DNA of 64,000 nucleotides from contig CM060734.1 in NCBI GenBank assembly GCA_030704615.1, positions 2,108,001 to 2,172,000 on the forward strand, written 5' to 3'. Positions 1 to 11,160 of the stretch are shown piece by piece. Below the pieces are notes generated by a model. It saw nothing but the letters and a program-made list of their open reading frames with translations, was not told where the DNA came from and did no database searches. Origin of the DNA: Takakia lepidozioides (Eukaryota > Streptophyta > Takakiopsida > Takakiales > Takakiaceae). The stretch's first letter is position 1, and every line of letters begins with the position of its first letter. The position numbers and the translations under genes were made by a program.

Positions 1-1736
1 TTCTATGTGCAAACGTGGTCGGGGCATGCGGACTCAAGCACATCAAGGGGGTTGTTTCTCTCCTGCATCATTTCAGTGGCACGGTTTGATGCTGGAGCTT
101 GCCGTCATGTTGGAGGTTCCTCCACAATGGAGGTTCCGGACACGGAGCTGTCATGCAGGGGAACACGAGGCTTCGAGAAGTTATCACGGTCTGCCCTGTG
201 GGAATCTGAATCCGAACCAGGTGGAGTGTTCAATTTCCTCTTACAGGAGCCGAATCTCTCCTCCCCTTCAAGATGTGGAACTCTAGAAACAAGTTGGCGT
301 TCCCTGGGCATACATGCTCACCGCCCGTGCTATCTTGATTGGATCCCCAGATCTGTTTGCAGCACGCCAACATCAACTCCGATTTGTCCGGACCCTTGCC
401 ACCAACCCCACCTCGTAAGAAATCACGGTATCGGGTTTTGTTGTTGCAAGGCACGTATCAAATCATCTGTTGTTGCCACATACAAATCCGACCTCTTTTC
501 CCAGACTGCTGCAACCATGCATTGTGCACAGTTTCTGCCAAATTGCAAGATGGCATGTCTGCCATTTCCTCAATGGACATGTTCTGCAAAGAGGATAACC
601 ACACTTCAGAATAGTGCACAGGAAACAAACATAAAGAAAGCAACAAAAATATGGAAAGCAAATGTATGAATAAAGCATGAAATAGAAGCCTCGTACCATT
701 GTCATGGCTGCTCCCCACTGTCTATACCGGAAGTGCCAAAACGCCAGCCAATCTTCCAATGCTCTCATACTCTCAAGTGATGCAGCTCCAGAAGAGAACC
801 ACCAGGCACGAATTGTCTGGACAAAGTGTCCGCCTCCTTCATTGTTCTAGCATCTTTGTACTCTTTGCACAATTTACGGTGCTGAGTCTGCATCTCTGGT
901 TTGATGTCCGACTTTGTATGTTTTTCCAGAGATTGTGTCCAATGGAATAGACATGTACGCTCTCTTCCTGGCATAGGCACTTTGGGTCGCCCGATCCGAA
1001 GACAATACGAATAGCATTGAAATTTGCTTGAAGCACTATCCGCCATGAAACCTGCGAAAATTTGGAGATGGCAGCCCATGGCAGCCCATGACACGTATCA
1101 GGGAATTCCACATGAGCTTCTGGGATTCCGTATCCTCGATTGCATGTCACAAACTGCAATTGTCATAACTCGTTGGTACACACTGGATCGTACGACATGA
1201 CAAGCATTGTCGTCAATCCTTCACTCGTTTCACATGATCAACATAAGAAAACAGTTTCTGCAAGTCCCCAGTCTTCTGGCATCCGCTTCACGAGGCTAAC
1301 CCCACTGCCTCCCAACAGTCGACATTTTGAAAAGAAAAACTTTGATGGCACCTTGACCTGGGAATACATTGTCCTGGATGTAATCGTACTGCTCAGTCGT
1401 TTCAATTCCAAAATATTGTCTATGTAGCCTCTGATCCCAGAGCCCATTCTCAATGCATTGAGCTGATGCCGAATGTTGGTGACTTAAAGTGGAGAAATGA
1501 TCCATGACCAGTCCAATGCTGCAAGCCGTCAAGTTTAGTCCCCACAGAATCTCCTTCACTCAAATATGGCTTTCCCAAGAAGGACTTGCTTGCGCCAAGA
1601 GCAATTGCAGATGTTGTTGCGGATGGGATTCTGCCCGAACTCCTGTTTGATCAACCTCGATACTGTCTCAACACTCTCCCTGTAATCCCCCTTTGAGACA
1701 GGATGGTTATGGAATCCAAAATGCACACAAGCTCTC
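1..1736 (-). pseudogene. Diverged MULE-like transposase remnant (copy 0)
   Basis: On the minus strand, pieces in several frames match the transposase at 56,235-60,058 in the same order. Near 1,400 there is YDYIQDNVFPGQG followed by FKMSTVG. Near 1,050 GFMADSAS carries the second catalytic Asp, and near 950 CLFHW is the C-x2-H that follows it in MULE cores. Near 740 there is WLAFWHFRYRQW, near 560 DMPSCNLAETVHNAW, and near 400 YRDFLRGG-x4-GPDKSEL. The break between the WHFRYRQW and ADMPSCNL blocks falls where the intact copy has its intron, so the intron is old. Several frameshifts are present, the N-terminus runs into the assembly gap, and the SWIM end lies left of the window. It is a clearly separate, older subfamily than copies 1-3. 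Confidence 0.72.
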
Positions 1737-2236
1737 NNNNNNNNNNNNNNNNNNNNNNNNNNNNNNNNNNNNNNNNNNNNNNNNNNNNNNNNNNNNNNNN
1801 NNNNNNNNNNNNNNNNNNNNNNNNNNNNNNNNNNNNNNNNNNNNNNNNNNNNNNNNNNNNNNNNNNNNNNNNNNNNNNNNNNNNNNNNNNNNNNNNNNNN
1901 NNNNNNNNNNNNNNNNNNNNNNNNNNNNNNNNNNNNNNNNNNNNNNNNNNNNNNNNNNNNNNNNNNNNNNNNNNNNNNNNNNNNNNNNNNNNNNNNNNNN
2001 NNNNNNNNNNNNNNNNNNNNNNNNNNNNNNNNNNNNNNNNNNNNNNNNNNNNNNNNNNNNNNNNNNNNNNNNNNNNNNNNNNNNNNNNNNNNNNNNNNNN
2101 NNNNNNNNNNNNNNNNNNNNNNNNNNNNNNNNNNNNNNNNNNNNNNNNNNNNNNNNNNNNNNNNNNNNNNNNNNNNNNNNNNNNNNNNNNNNNNNNNNNN
2201 NNNNNNNNNNNNNNNNNNNNNNNNNNNNNNNNNNNN
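1737..2236. other. Assembly gap (500 N)
   Basis: An unbroken run of N of round length, probably a scaffold gap of arbitrary size. It hides the N-terminal part of the copy 0 transposase. From 2,237 to about 2,577 I see no gene, only AT-rich sequence. Confidence 0.98.
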
Positions 2237-2577
2237 TTTCCGGAAATGTGACGGCGATAGATAGAGACCAGTGACACGTGCCTCAATGATAGATAGAAGC
2301 GATGGGCATCCATTGAGTGTTTAGTAGTCATACTGCATCTCCATAAATGCCACGACGTTAGTATTTCCAAAGGAATTCAGCATTCAGCTATATAAAGGGG
2401 TTTCAATCCTCCCTGGTAGATGGTTCCTCAACAACACCCAAATTAATCAAACGCATATATGCAACGTATAACAAAGTATAAGTAGCTACAAGAATGAGTA
2501 CAATGCCTGTTACTTCATCCATAAAAAAAACGGAAACTTCCTGACTAATTACTCACCTCCCAACAGATGCACCATTT

Positions 2578-2757
2578 ATATGACGAGCCCTGGACGCGCG
2601 CGGTCAGGGTGACGGCATACTAGCTAGGATGGGTCGAGGTGTGTAGCGGAATGGGTTGGGCTCAAGGAACCGCCCACCCGACTGTGGTTAGTGCAAAGGT
2701 CCGCGACAATGCTAGTGGCAGGAATCCTCAACAATTCTAATCCCACCGGCAAAGATA
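2578..2757 (+). repeat. Dispersed repeat shared with the start of the 26.35-kb insertion
   Basis: Starts GACGAGCCCTGGACGCGCGC and contains GGTTGGGCTCA and CGCCCACCCGACTG. The same blocks in the same order occur at 26,353-26,525, where they form the left end of a 2.7-kb insertion. Similarity stops after the ACCGGCAAAGA block, so this is a truncated copy of that repeat end. The rest of 2,758-3,130 holds no gene I can support. Confidence 0.6.
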
Positions 2758-3129
2758 ATATCTACTAAAGATTTGTTTGCACAATCAGCACAGTAGACGT
2801 GCTTCAAATGCAATTCATGTGGATCAATAAAAACCCCATAGTGCCGTCTTTTTGTTCTATTTTGTATCCATCGTTCCCAGAATGCATCATTCCTCATTTC
2901 GTTTGGGATTGGGGGTGTGGGTGGATTTTGCAAGTGGCTGGTAGGCTGAAATGGGCCCCTATTATACATAGCTGTACCACCCTACCATTCGCGAAACATT
3001 GCCTTTCAATATGTATTTCTAAAAAACATTGCCGAACCTCCTTCATCTGGAGGTCCTTCTCCCCCTATGACCGTGACACCCTAAACCCTATTCCCGCGGA
3101 CACTCATTTCTGGAAAATAGTCCTGCTCA

Positions 3130-3195
3130 TGTTTTTTTCGACACTTACGACTCTGCTCATGGCTCATGCCGCTCATGGCTCATGGCTCATGAAAT
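3130..3195 (+). repeat. Orphan transposon end built of GCTCATG repeats
   Basis: A run of GCTCATG/GGCTCATG units ends in CTCATGAAATAG. The same ending, in the same orientation, closes element 1 at 14,811; its reverse complement opens elements 2 and 3 at 45,887 and 55,386. This is therefore a solo terminus of a related element. No transposase can be assigned to it with confidence, although copy 0 lies to its left. Confidence 0.6.
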
Positions 3196-3414
3196 AGCAG
3201 CCCCCTCAGGTTCAAACTGGGTCGGGGAGGACGTCCAAATTCTGGTTCCGGATGCTCCCAACCTAGATAAGTTAAGTGCCTAATGCTTTTCCTTTGGAAA
3301 TTTTCTGCACTTCTGTATTTCTGCAAGATGTTCCAATTCAAGGGACTAACGGGTAGATTGAACAGATGACTGATTCAAGGGAAACGGGCTAAGAGGAAGA
3401 GGCGGACATGGTAT

Positions 3415-3690
3415 TTGAAGCCCGTCATCATCAGTCCACCACAGCATTATGAGCTGCCAAGCTATGTGGAAGCAGTTGCTCGAAGGCAGGCAACAGAGGA
3501 TAACTTTGCCATGTCTTCCAGACCATTCTGGCCTCAGGAGAGGAAGGCCAAGAAAATGCGTAGTGTTAGGAAATTCTTTGATACTTATGCTGAGGAAGAT
3601 GAAGATGAAGAAGATACTATAGACATTAGAATACCAGAAGAAGGTGACGACGGACTCTTTGGAGATGCACCTCAGCACAATGAGGACTAG
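3415..3690 (+). pseudogene. Orphan C-terminal exon of a diverged ParB-methyltransferase gene
   Basis: The translation resembles the last exon of the methyltransferase at 5,390-4,923. ELPSYVEAVARR aligns with SLPSYAAKLAN. SVRKFFDTYAEEDEDEED aligns with the RVRKLICDSADESDADRED stretch. EEGDDGLFGDAP aligns with QGEDGIFESL. It is open for about 90 codons and ends in an acidic tail with a stop. No upstream exons (ParB-like part, motif IV, motif I) are found nearby, so it is a fragment. It is followed by palindromes of the GTTCGG type, placing it in the same older subfamily as the broken gene at 14.8-21.3 kb. Confidence 0.55.
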
Positions 3691-3904
3691 AGTATTCCGA
3701 GGAGAATATTTGAATAGTAAACTAGTTGACTTGGGTATGCAGCCACTGTCAGTGTAGACTGAAGTTGGCATCATGTACTTGTTAATAAATAAAGGATTAG
3801 TCCATGTCTCACTTGTGTATAAGTTCATATTTGAATCTTCAACAGTTCGTACTAAAGGAATGAAACCAGAAAACTTAATTGATGACCCCTTCGAAGGAGA
3901 TGCA

Positions 3905-4031
3905 GAGACTTAGCTGTTACGGTGGTTCGACACCAAACCGCCAAAGTTGGACGTTGGATTTGCATGTAGCCAACGATTATGGAGGTTTGACACCGAACAG
4001 CCAAAAAAATGTTAAAATCTCTAAGTTAAAC

Positions 4032-4073
<42 letters not shown>

Positions 4074-4400
4074 CTGCAAGTGTCTCAGATACGGTGGATG
4101 GAACTGTATCATCCATCGGGATGAGACAGCGCACATTCATCGAGTTGTTTTGTAAGTGAACCTAGAAATCTGGACGTTTTTATGAAACGCCTCGCTTTGA
4201 AAGACGTCTATTTGTTTTTCAGGTTCCTACATAAATTCATCCTCTGGAGAGGCAATGCCAGGGACGTTCGGTGCCGAACAACCACCCATAATCAGGCATA
4301 TGTTCACGATGGGACCATATCAGAAGTGACATATTACCAATCTTCTACTTAAGAGTATGAAAACCAATGAGTGTTCGGCAACAAACACCCAGATGGTTCA
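3905..4400. repeat. Subterminal GTTCGGYGCCGAAC-type palindromes with poly-T tract
   Basis: Contains a perfect GTTCGGTGCCGAAC near 4,269 and decayed forms near 3,925 (GGTTCGACACCAAAC), 3,967 (GGTTTGACACCGAAC) and 4,374. A pure T run of about 40 bases lies at 4,034-4,073. The stretch from 4,090 to 4,400 is collinear with 21,850-22,175 (shared blocks CCATCGGGATGAGACA-like, GTTCGGTGCCGAACAACCAC, AAACCAATGAGTGTTCGGCAAC). It is thus a second copy of the older subfamily's palindrome region, here downstream of a methyltransferase tail. Confidence 0.65.
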
Positions 4401-4429
4401 ATCCAACCATCTAATTTCATCCCCTCGTG

Positions 4430-4800
4430 GAATGCGGAGCCGCAGTTCCGTCGATGGGTCTGGAGTTGGAAAAACGTCCATCTCCAAAATGGAAATGCGG
4501 CACCGCATTTCCATGTCCGCCATTTAAATAACGTGTTCGACCTCCGCATGCGGGGTGGCATTTCCATTTACCTCCATGGAAGGAGATGGCAATCGGCAAA
4601 ACTGCCATGTTGAAAACGGAAATGCGGCACCGCATTTCCGTTCGGCCGAATAGTTTCTGATGTCCAAACCATGAAACGGAAAATTGTTCTTGCCCCGGTT
4701 TTGGAAATGCGGTGCTGCATTTCCAAACGAGGTTTTTGCAGTTGCCACATTTCCGTTCCGACATGGAAATGTGGTGCCACATTTCCGATTTTGGGAGGGA
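4430..4800. repeat. Subterminal A-type palindromes of element 1
   Basis: At least five copies of the GAAATGCGGYRCCGCATTTC palindrome or close variants, centred near 4,438, 4,501, 4,628, 4,713 and 4,775. Unlike the intergenic arrays, the spacing is irregular (about 60-130 bp). They lie downstream of the methyltransferase stop codon, so palindromes flank the gene on both sides. Confidence 0.8.
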
Positions 4801-4922
4801 TGTGGTTTGGACGATGGTGTCGTTGAGAAGCACATGGGAGAGGGGACATGAAGGACGGGGAGAATTTCCTTTATATACTCTGGAAGAGAATTTAAATGTA
4901 CAGAGAGTTCATTAAAATTCTA

Positions 4923-7900
4923 CTAATCTTGAAAATCATCACTATCGTCGTCCTGTCCTTGACTGTCCTGCTCCGCCTCCACCCTGTCATTGCCTTTCTC
5001 ATCTCCAGCGGACTGCTCGTTGGTCAGGCTTTCGAAAATCCCATCTTCCCCTTGCGGAACCGACCATCTCACCTCCGTTGGGTTGTCGTCCTCCCTGTCT
5101 GCATCGCTCTCATCCGCTGAATCACATATGAGCTTTCGCACCCGTCTACCTGTCTCAGATGCTGCCAACTCTTTCCTTATCCTTCTGTCCTCCCTAGCCC
5201 TCTCCAAAATCTGCTCTACTTTATTGGGATTCTCACATCGTCTAATCGCTGTATTTGCGAGTTTAGCTGCATAACTAGGAAGGGAGTAGTCCTTCACCGG
5301 GCTCGTCATGAAGTTGGCCCTCGCAAAGAAAGGACATTCTTCCTGGCAGGAAGTGTAGGCCCTACATGTTTCGACCCGGATCCTAGAATCCTACACATAA
5401 CAATCACCCATGAGACCAATGAGAACCACAGTCCGGAAATGCGTTTGACAAAAAATCACCCAGAAGGCTTTGCAAACTTACAATGTTTGCACTCACTCGT
5501 ATCGGCATCAATGTCCACTGTCTCTTCCTCCGACTCCGACGAATCCGAGGAATCTTTGTCTTTGATGGGAGCCTTCACATTCCGTTGAAGCCCTTCCAGA
5601 TGGGATCCCCAGACAGATGTGTCCTCCTCGTAGGCAAAGAAGTGCCGGTCGGAAAACCGCCCAGCCCACATTGAGGCACATGTTACAATGCCATCCACAC
5701 ATTATAACATGGCCCTTCAGATGTTGCGAATTAAAGCATAAAGAGAATTTGCAGAACAACATAGTACAAGATTCTCCATACCTGTCCCACAGATGAGGTC
5801 AAGCACTGTGCCCTCCAGGTCAGTGCATGTCTCCATAATTGTCTGAATGAAGGCAGGGCTCCGAGTCCGTGAATACCGCAGGGGTTCCGTTGAAGTGAGG
5901 CTATGAGAGAGAAGTTCCGTCGGAACGTTGTTGAACATGACGTTGTAATCGATGGGGTCGCAATTCGGGTCAACCAACAATCCATCCTTCCGGAAAGCAA
6001 AGGTGGAGTTCTCCTTCACAAAGCAGTATGCATCGAACTGCTTCGTCTGCATACACAGTGGGGAATGATTAGAAATCAAATGCGGCACCACATTTCAAAA
6101 CACCTAACAAAATGAAAGGACGAGTGCCAATGTCGTAATTACCTTCTTCCCTTCCGACCGAAGGCCCAATGTGTTGATGCACGTCCACTTCTTCTTCAAA
6201 ATTGGGATGACGCTCTTGCGGGTCCACTTCGCAATTCCTGTCTGCGTGTTTTTGCCTCTACTCACCAGGACAACCACACAGCCTCTGTCGTCCAACACCA
6301 TGCGGGCGAGCCCAAATCATTTCTTCCAAAAGTCCTCGGAGTACCTGTTCCAAGATGGCAAAGCTTGCAGTCCTTCCATAGGCTCTCCGTTCGGAATATC
6401 CAAGATGATCATATCGCAAGACCACTCGGTGGCTTTTCCGCCCCTCCTACAATCCTTGTCTGGACACACCCTCTCAAAGAACGAGACCATCTTCAGAAAC
6501 CCAGGGGTGTCGGAAGGCTCTTCGGCAGCCGCCTTCTTCAGTGCTCTGCCCTTCAGACCCTCCATGGTCTTCATGTATGCCAACTTGGCTGCCCGTCCAT
6601 CCAAAGCCGCCAAGAAACTCTCATTTACACACTGGACTACTTTATCGGGATCCACTCTCGGCCTCTTAATTTCCACTGGCTCGAAAAGGGTGCCCCCCCG
6701 GGGGGTTGAAGAGTGCCTTCTTTGCCGAGCCTGTTCTCGTCCCTTTCGTGACAACGGTGGGCACAGGGGATTTCGGCTGCGTTTCGGGGGGCGGGCTGGT
6801 TGCAAAGTCTCCATCGGAGTCCACTTCGTCACCCTCTTCCTGGTCTTTCTGTTTCTGCTTCTTTGTTTTTTGGGTGTCACAACTGCTGCTCCTTGCTGGC
6901 GAGTCCTCTTCTTCGGCCCCTTTTGTTGAGCCTGCACAGCTACATCTACCGTCTTCTGTGCCATCTCAGCTGCCTTTTTGGATTGTTCCAGAGCAACAGC
7001 TTCTTTTGCCGACTCTAGCCTAGCAGGGACACGTCTTTCCTTTCTCTTCTCTTCTGCTTTCGCGTGCAGATCTTTCTCAGACTCGTCAACAATTCCGCCA
7101 GACATGTCCAGGTACCACGGGCATCCAACGAGATGCGCGACATGCCATTGTTTCTGCATCTCGGGTGTGTAGACACAGCTTGGGCCCGCCACGGTCCAAG
7201 CCATGAAGAACGGGGGCTCTTGAGCCAGGGCCCCTGTCTGAAGAAGCACGTATTTCATATACCTGCAGGGCAGTCAGCATGCATGAGCAGAAGTTGAGAC
7301 CAACGTATTCGCAGAGTGCAACCGAAAACATAAAATGCGATTGCGGTGCCGCATTTCCCAGACAAACCTCATAACCAAGCTTCGCATACAAGGGCAGCTG
7401 GTTTTCATCTGTAAACAATTCGCATTGCAGCTTTTCCCGCTCCCTCCTGATGTGTAAACTCCACGCTCCTTCTTGCTGTCTGCAGCTCCCCGGCGAAGAG
7501 GTTGTCCTTGTACGCACATCTGAAACGTGTCACGTAGTCTTCCAATGTTTGTGTTCCATCCCATTTGACGTACAAGCCGAACGAATTTGTATGCATTACG
7601 ACTTGCTCCTTCGCATTCGTCATTACCTGCGATTCCCACATGCATTGTCACGTAGCAGTTCAGGGAATTCATTTCAGAAAAGCAAATCGGGGGAAGAACC
7701 TTGAATTACCTGGAACCACCAAGTCATGCGGTTGAGCCACACATCCACTACAGGGTCAGAAACTTCGAGTGGAAAAGACCACAGTGTCCTTATACTCTCC
7801 GATGCATTCCAGATCGACAGCCACCGTGTCTGCAATTTCCGATCCAATGTCAGGAGCAGGAAGTCGAGTGGCTATTGCTAGGAAGGAACTTCAGTGTAAT

Positions 7901-10149
7901 GAAACCTCACCTTCTCTTTCGCCTCAACACATGTCGTTGAGAGGTGATGCAGTTTCTCCAACTGCATGGTCGGTTGCATGGCCCGAGAATAGTGTTTTGC
8001 AATCTCGGGGATGAAGTCTTTTCCAAGTGCCGGATCTGCAATGGCCACCAGCTTCACAAGCTTTGACTTGTATTTTGTTCTGGACTTGACCCCGGCTTCC
8101 TTCAAGTGCTCAGTCAATGACTGCAACGTTTTGACCTGCCCCTCACTTTCCATGAAGAAGCGTTTGGCATGGGCCAAATCCAGCTTGATGTTTGACTGCC
8201 AACAAAAACATGCAGAAGCGTTACATTCAATTCATGTGGAAAGATTACTGAAAATTGGGGAAGGATGAGCAGAGGGAAATGGGAGGACGACTTACTTCGT
8301 ATATCACCTCCACCATTCCATCCATAGTGAGACGATACCATGTCCGGTCTGTTTTTGCCACGGCTTTCTGAATGAGCTCGGGCTCCAGCATTTCTGCAAA
8401 CATGTGCGGATCAGTGAGACCAGTTTTCCTCACCCTGTACAACATATGTGCTATGTGGGTATGCACGTACGCATTTTCAGTGACCCCGCAAGGCACACTC
8501 TCCAGTTCAGTCCACGGAAGCATGGAAACAAAACAGATTGGAAACCGAAATGCGGCACCGCATTTCGAACGTGCTTGGGAGGGTATGAGTATCTTACGAG
8601 TTGAGGTCCGCCATGGCATTCTTGAGCGTGGGAGGAGTCTGCCGCCTTCACCTTGAGGATGACACACTCCACCATGTAATGCCAGCCAATATGCTTGGCA
8701 TGGTTCTGCTTGATGTACTCCCACCAGGCAAGAAGTCGGTGATTCCCGTCCCACACAAAGAACATTTTACCCGACATATGGCCGAAGTCTGGATCACCCT
8801 TTAGCGTTACCTCAAATTCGTTGTTGCGAGTGTGCCAGTGGGTATCCCATGCTGACAATTCATCCGCAATGGGTCCACGAGTTTCGCCGTCCTCATTCTC
8901 GATGGAAACGTAGAAGGCTGGCGAACCTAGACGGTACCCTTCTCGAAATGCGAACTTGAGCTTATCCACATCTCCGGGAAGTGCCTGCCTGACGATGGGA
9001 AGGGAGACCATGCGACAGAGTGGGATTCGAAGAGTCCGCTGGAATACCCTGCTGCCCAGAACTCTGCCAATGCTAATGTGTGTCTCCTCCAACATTGTAT
9101 CCGCTGCACTTTGGAATTCCTCTGGAGACATTTCTGCAGGTGGCGGTAGGGGCTAAGCAGCTGGAGCATCCCCAACTGGAGCTGCACTCTGGGGAATCTT
9201 TGCGGGCAATTCTACCATTACAGAGGCCTCCTCCGGGCCTGCAGTATTCTGAAGATCTTCCTCAACGGTGGTCAGGTCTTGCTGCGAACGTTGAGCGGCA
9301 GCACCCTCCTCCGGTGACAGATCGACGAAATTGGTCAATCCCATTGCCTTCGCTGCAGGAGAGACGCCCCCAACATCACCAGGCTGGAAATCAAGCAGGA
9401 ACTGGGCTTCAGCTCGTGGAATCGGTTTTGCGGGAGACTGCTCCGCCCTCCCCCTGATTGCCTTTTGCTTCCTCATTCTTGCAAGTGAAGGTGTCTACTG
9501 CAATTGAATCTACCATGTACCCTTTTGCTTCATTCGCTTGGGTGGGGGGGAAACGGCCTGGTCCGGTTCAGAAACCAGTTGAAGGACGGGCTGCTTCTTC
9601 TTTGTCTTTGCTGGAGAAGGGCCCGACCCCTGCTGGCGATTCTCCATGGCCTTCGAACGCAAGTCGTTCTCTGGGGCTTTGAATTGCAAAGACTTGCCCT
9701 TCCAAGCCGCGTCCTTGAAACGCACATGGCTAGGCCCGGCAGGAAGACCCGTGCTCGTGGATCGGCTGGGTGTGCGTGTTGCAGCTAGCTCCACGGACTC
9801 TTCCTGCGGCTCTTCGGATTCTTGCGATCCCTCCAGCACCTCCACCTTTCCAGTTAGGCATGCAAACATCTTCTGCATTCAAGTCTCCTAGCATACAGTC
9901 TAAGAATTGCAAAAGAAAAATGAGGGGGGTTTCGGTGCTCGATCCGCTGTGCGCATCCCGATAGCACGGAGCTCTCACTGGTGGCTGGGTTGCCTGCGTG
10001 GCCTGCTGCTGCGAAATGGCAATCTCTTCTTGTAGACGCATCTCCTTCCTCCCCTTCAGCATTGGCCTACGACCGAAGTACAATTTGCGGAGCTTGCGAC
10101 GATGTCTCTTCTCTGGTGCATGCACTCCGTCCCTCTCAGGTTCGAGCAT
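4923..10149 (-). pseudogene. ParB-like domain / beta-class DNA methyltransferase, copy A (ten exons, decayed)
   Basis: Exons by GT-AG sites and comparison with copies B and C: 10149-9979, 9872-8598, 8485-8296, 8195-7911, 7829-7710, 7626-7368, 7262-6143, 6046-5782, about 5697-5482, and 5390-4923. Exon 2 ends with a ParB-like block, WDGNHRLLAWWEYI. Exon 7 has a long basic linker, then motif IV, ILDIPNGEP, and ARMVLDDRGCVVVLVSRG. Exon 8 ends in motif I, TVLDLICGTG, and exon 9 continues IVTCASMWAGR and HFFAYEED (motif II). IV before I is the beta-class order of bacterial and phage N6-A/N4-C methyltransferases; DIPN replaces the usual (D/N/S)PP(Y/F). Damage: Q to stop in exon 2, an exon 2 frameshift, exon 3 acceptor CAG to CGG, and W to stop in exon 7. 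The frame across exon 6 to 7 is unresolved. Target base and activity are not known. Confidence 0.8.
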
Positions 10150-10422
10150 AAGAAAAACAGAGACAGGGAAAAGGGGCGAAGAGTGCAGATGGAAAGGGCG
10201 CGAGAGGGGTGACAGAGGAGACACGACAAAAGAAGATGAAACGGCGGTGATGCACCACTTGGGTTCGAAAGGGTTGGACGAAAGTGTCTCCTCGTGGACT
10301 TTGCATCATTACAAAATTCGAATCGTCAAGGGTACGCCTGCCGTCCGAAAAACTAACATCATTAACCAACGGTCAGACCGTGCCGCCTCCTGCCACTTCA
10401 GACAGATAGAGTGCAGACATGT
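10150..10422 (-). promoter_or_regulatory. Conserved leader upstream of the methyltransferase
   Basis: About 270 bp between the first exon and the palindrome array. It is nearly identical at 52,125-52,394 and 61,895-62,167, including GACCGTTGG, a TTCGGACGGC block and a TCTCCTCGTGGA-like block. Its conservation in three copies suggests promoter or 5' UTR function. I see no certain TATA box. The open frame extends upstream through MSPxSPLSRPF in all copies, so part of it could be coding. Confidence 0.4.
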
Positions 10423-11160
10423 AAATGTGGTGCCGCAATTCCGTTGGTCCACGTGTTCACATATCATGGCATTTCCGTCCCAGCGTCTGATGAGTTAGCG
10501 AGAAAACGCAAATGCGGCGCCGCATTTCCGTCCCACACCTCCATGCCTGAGATACAAAACGGAAATGCGGCACCGCATTTCCGTTGTGGAATGTCGGAAG
10601 GTGTGACTCGGAGGAAATGCGGTGCCGCATTTCACTTCCAGTGGTTCGGGATTTTCAATCAGAACGGAAATGCGGTACTGCATTTCCGTTCCACTTTCAC
10701 ATACCTTACTTGTTGAATGGAAATGCGGTACCGCATTTCCGTTCTGGAGAGTATGAAGGTCTCCCCCGGACGGAAATGCGGTGGCGCATTTCCGTTGTGG
10801 AATGTCGGAAGGTGTAACTCGGACGGAAATGCGGTGCCGGATTTCACTTCCAGAGGTTCAGGATTTTCAATCAGAACGGAAATGCGGTACCGCATTTCCG
10901 TTCTGGAGAGTATGAAGGTCTTCCCCGGACGGAAATGCGGTGGCGCATTTCCGTTGTGGAATGTCGGAAGGTGTGACTCGGACGGAAATGCGGTGCCGGA
11001 TTTCACTTCCAGAGGTTCAGGATTTTCAATCAGAACGGAAATGCGGTACCGCATTTCCATTCTGGAGAGTATGAAGGTCTCCCCCGGACGGAATTGCGGT
11101 GCCGCATTTCCGTCCCACACCTCCATGCCTGAGATACAAAACGGAAATGCGGCGCCTGCT
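10423..11160. repeat. Phased palindrome array of element 1 (53-bp period)
   Basis: Palindromes of the form GAAATGCGGYRCCGCATTTC (usually with one more G and C outside) are centred at 10518.5, 10571.5, 10623.5, 10676.5, 10729.5, 10782.5, 10835.5, 10888.5, 10941.5, 10994.5, 11047.5, 11100.5 and 11153.5. Every step is 53 bp except one of 52. A half site in register lies at 10,465 and an out-of-register site at 10,431. The ~31-bp spacers fall into a few recurring types. The array sits between the divergent methyltransferase and transposase genes. The last site runs directly into transposase coding sequence. Confidence 0.95.

Noticed and set aside
2712-2969. Minus-strand open frame of 85 codons (FWERWIQNRTKRRHYG, DPHELHLKHVYCADC)
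   Set aside because: It looks somewhat protein-like, but one end is encoded by the dispersed repeat at 2,578-2,757 and I recognise no family, so I do not call it a gene.
4034-4073. Poly-T run as the poly-A tail of a minus-strand retroposon
   Set aside because: No retroposon body or target duplication was found next to it; it is treated as a simple repeat.
10423-10600. Rho-independent terminators or attenuators made by the palindromes
   Set aside because: The arms form strong hairpins, but there is no U-tract, the setting is eukaryotic, and helical phasing fits protein binding better.
10423-11160. Open reading frames running through the palindrome arrays on both strands (repeated KCGAAFPS and NGNAAPHF-like peptides)
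   Set aside because: They arise because the 22-bp palindrome has no stop in most frames. All frames give the same low-complexity peptide and there is no codon structure or conserved product.
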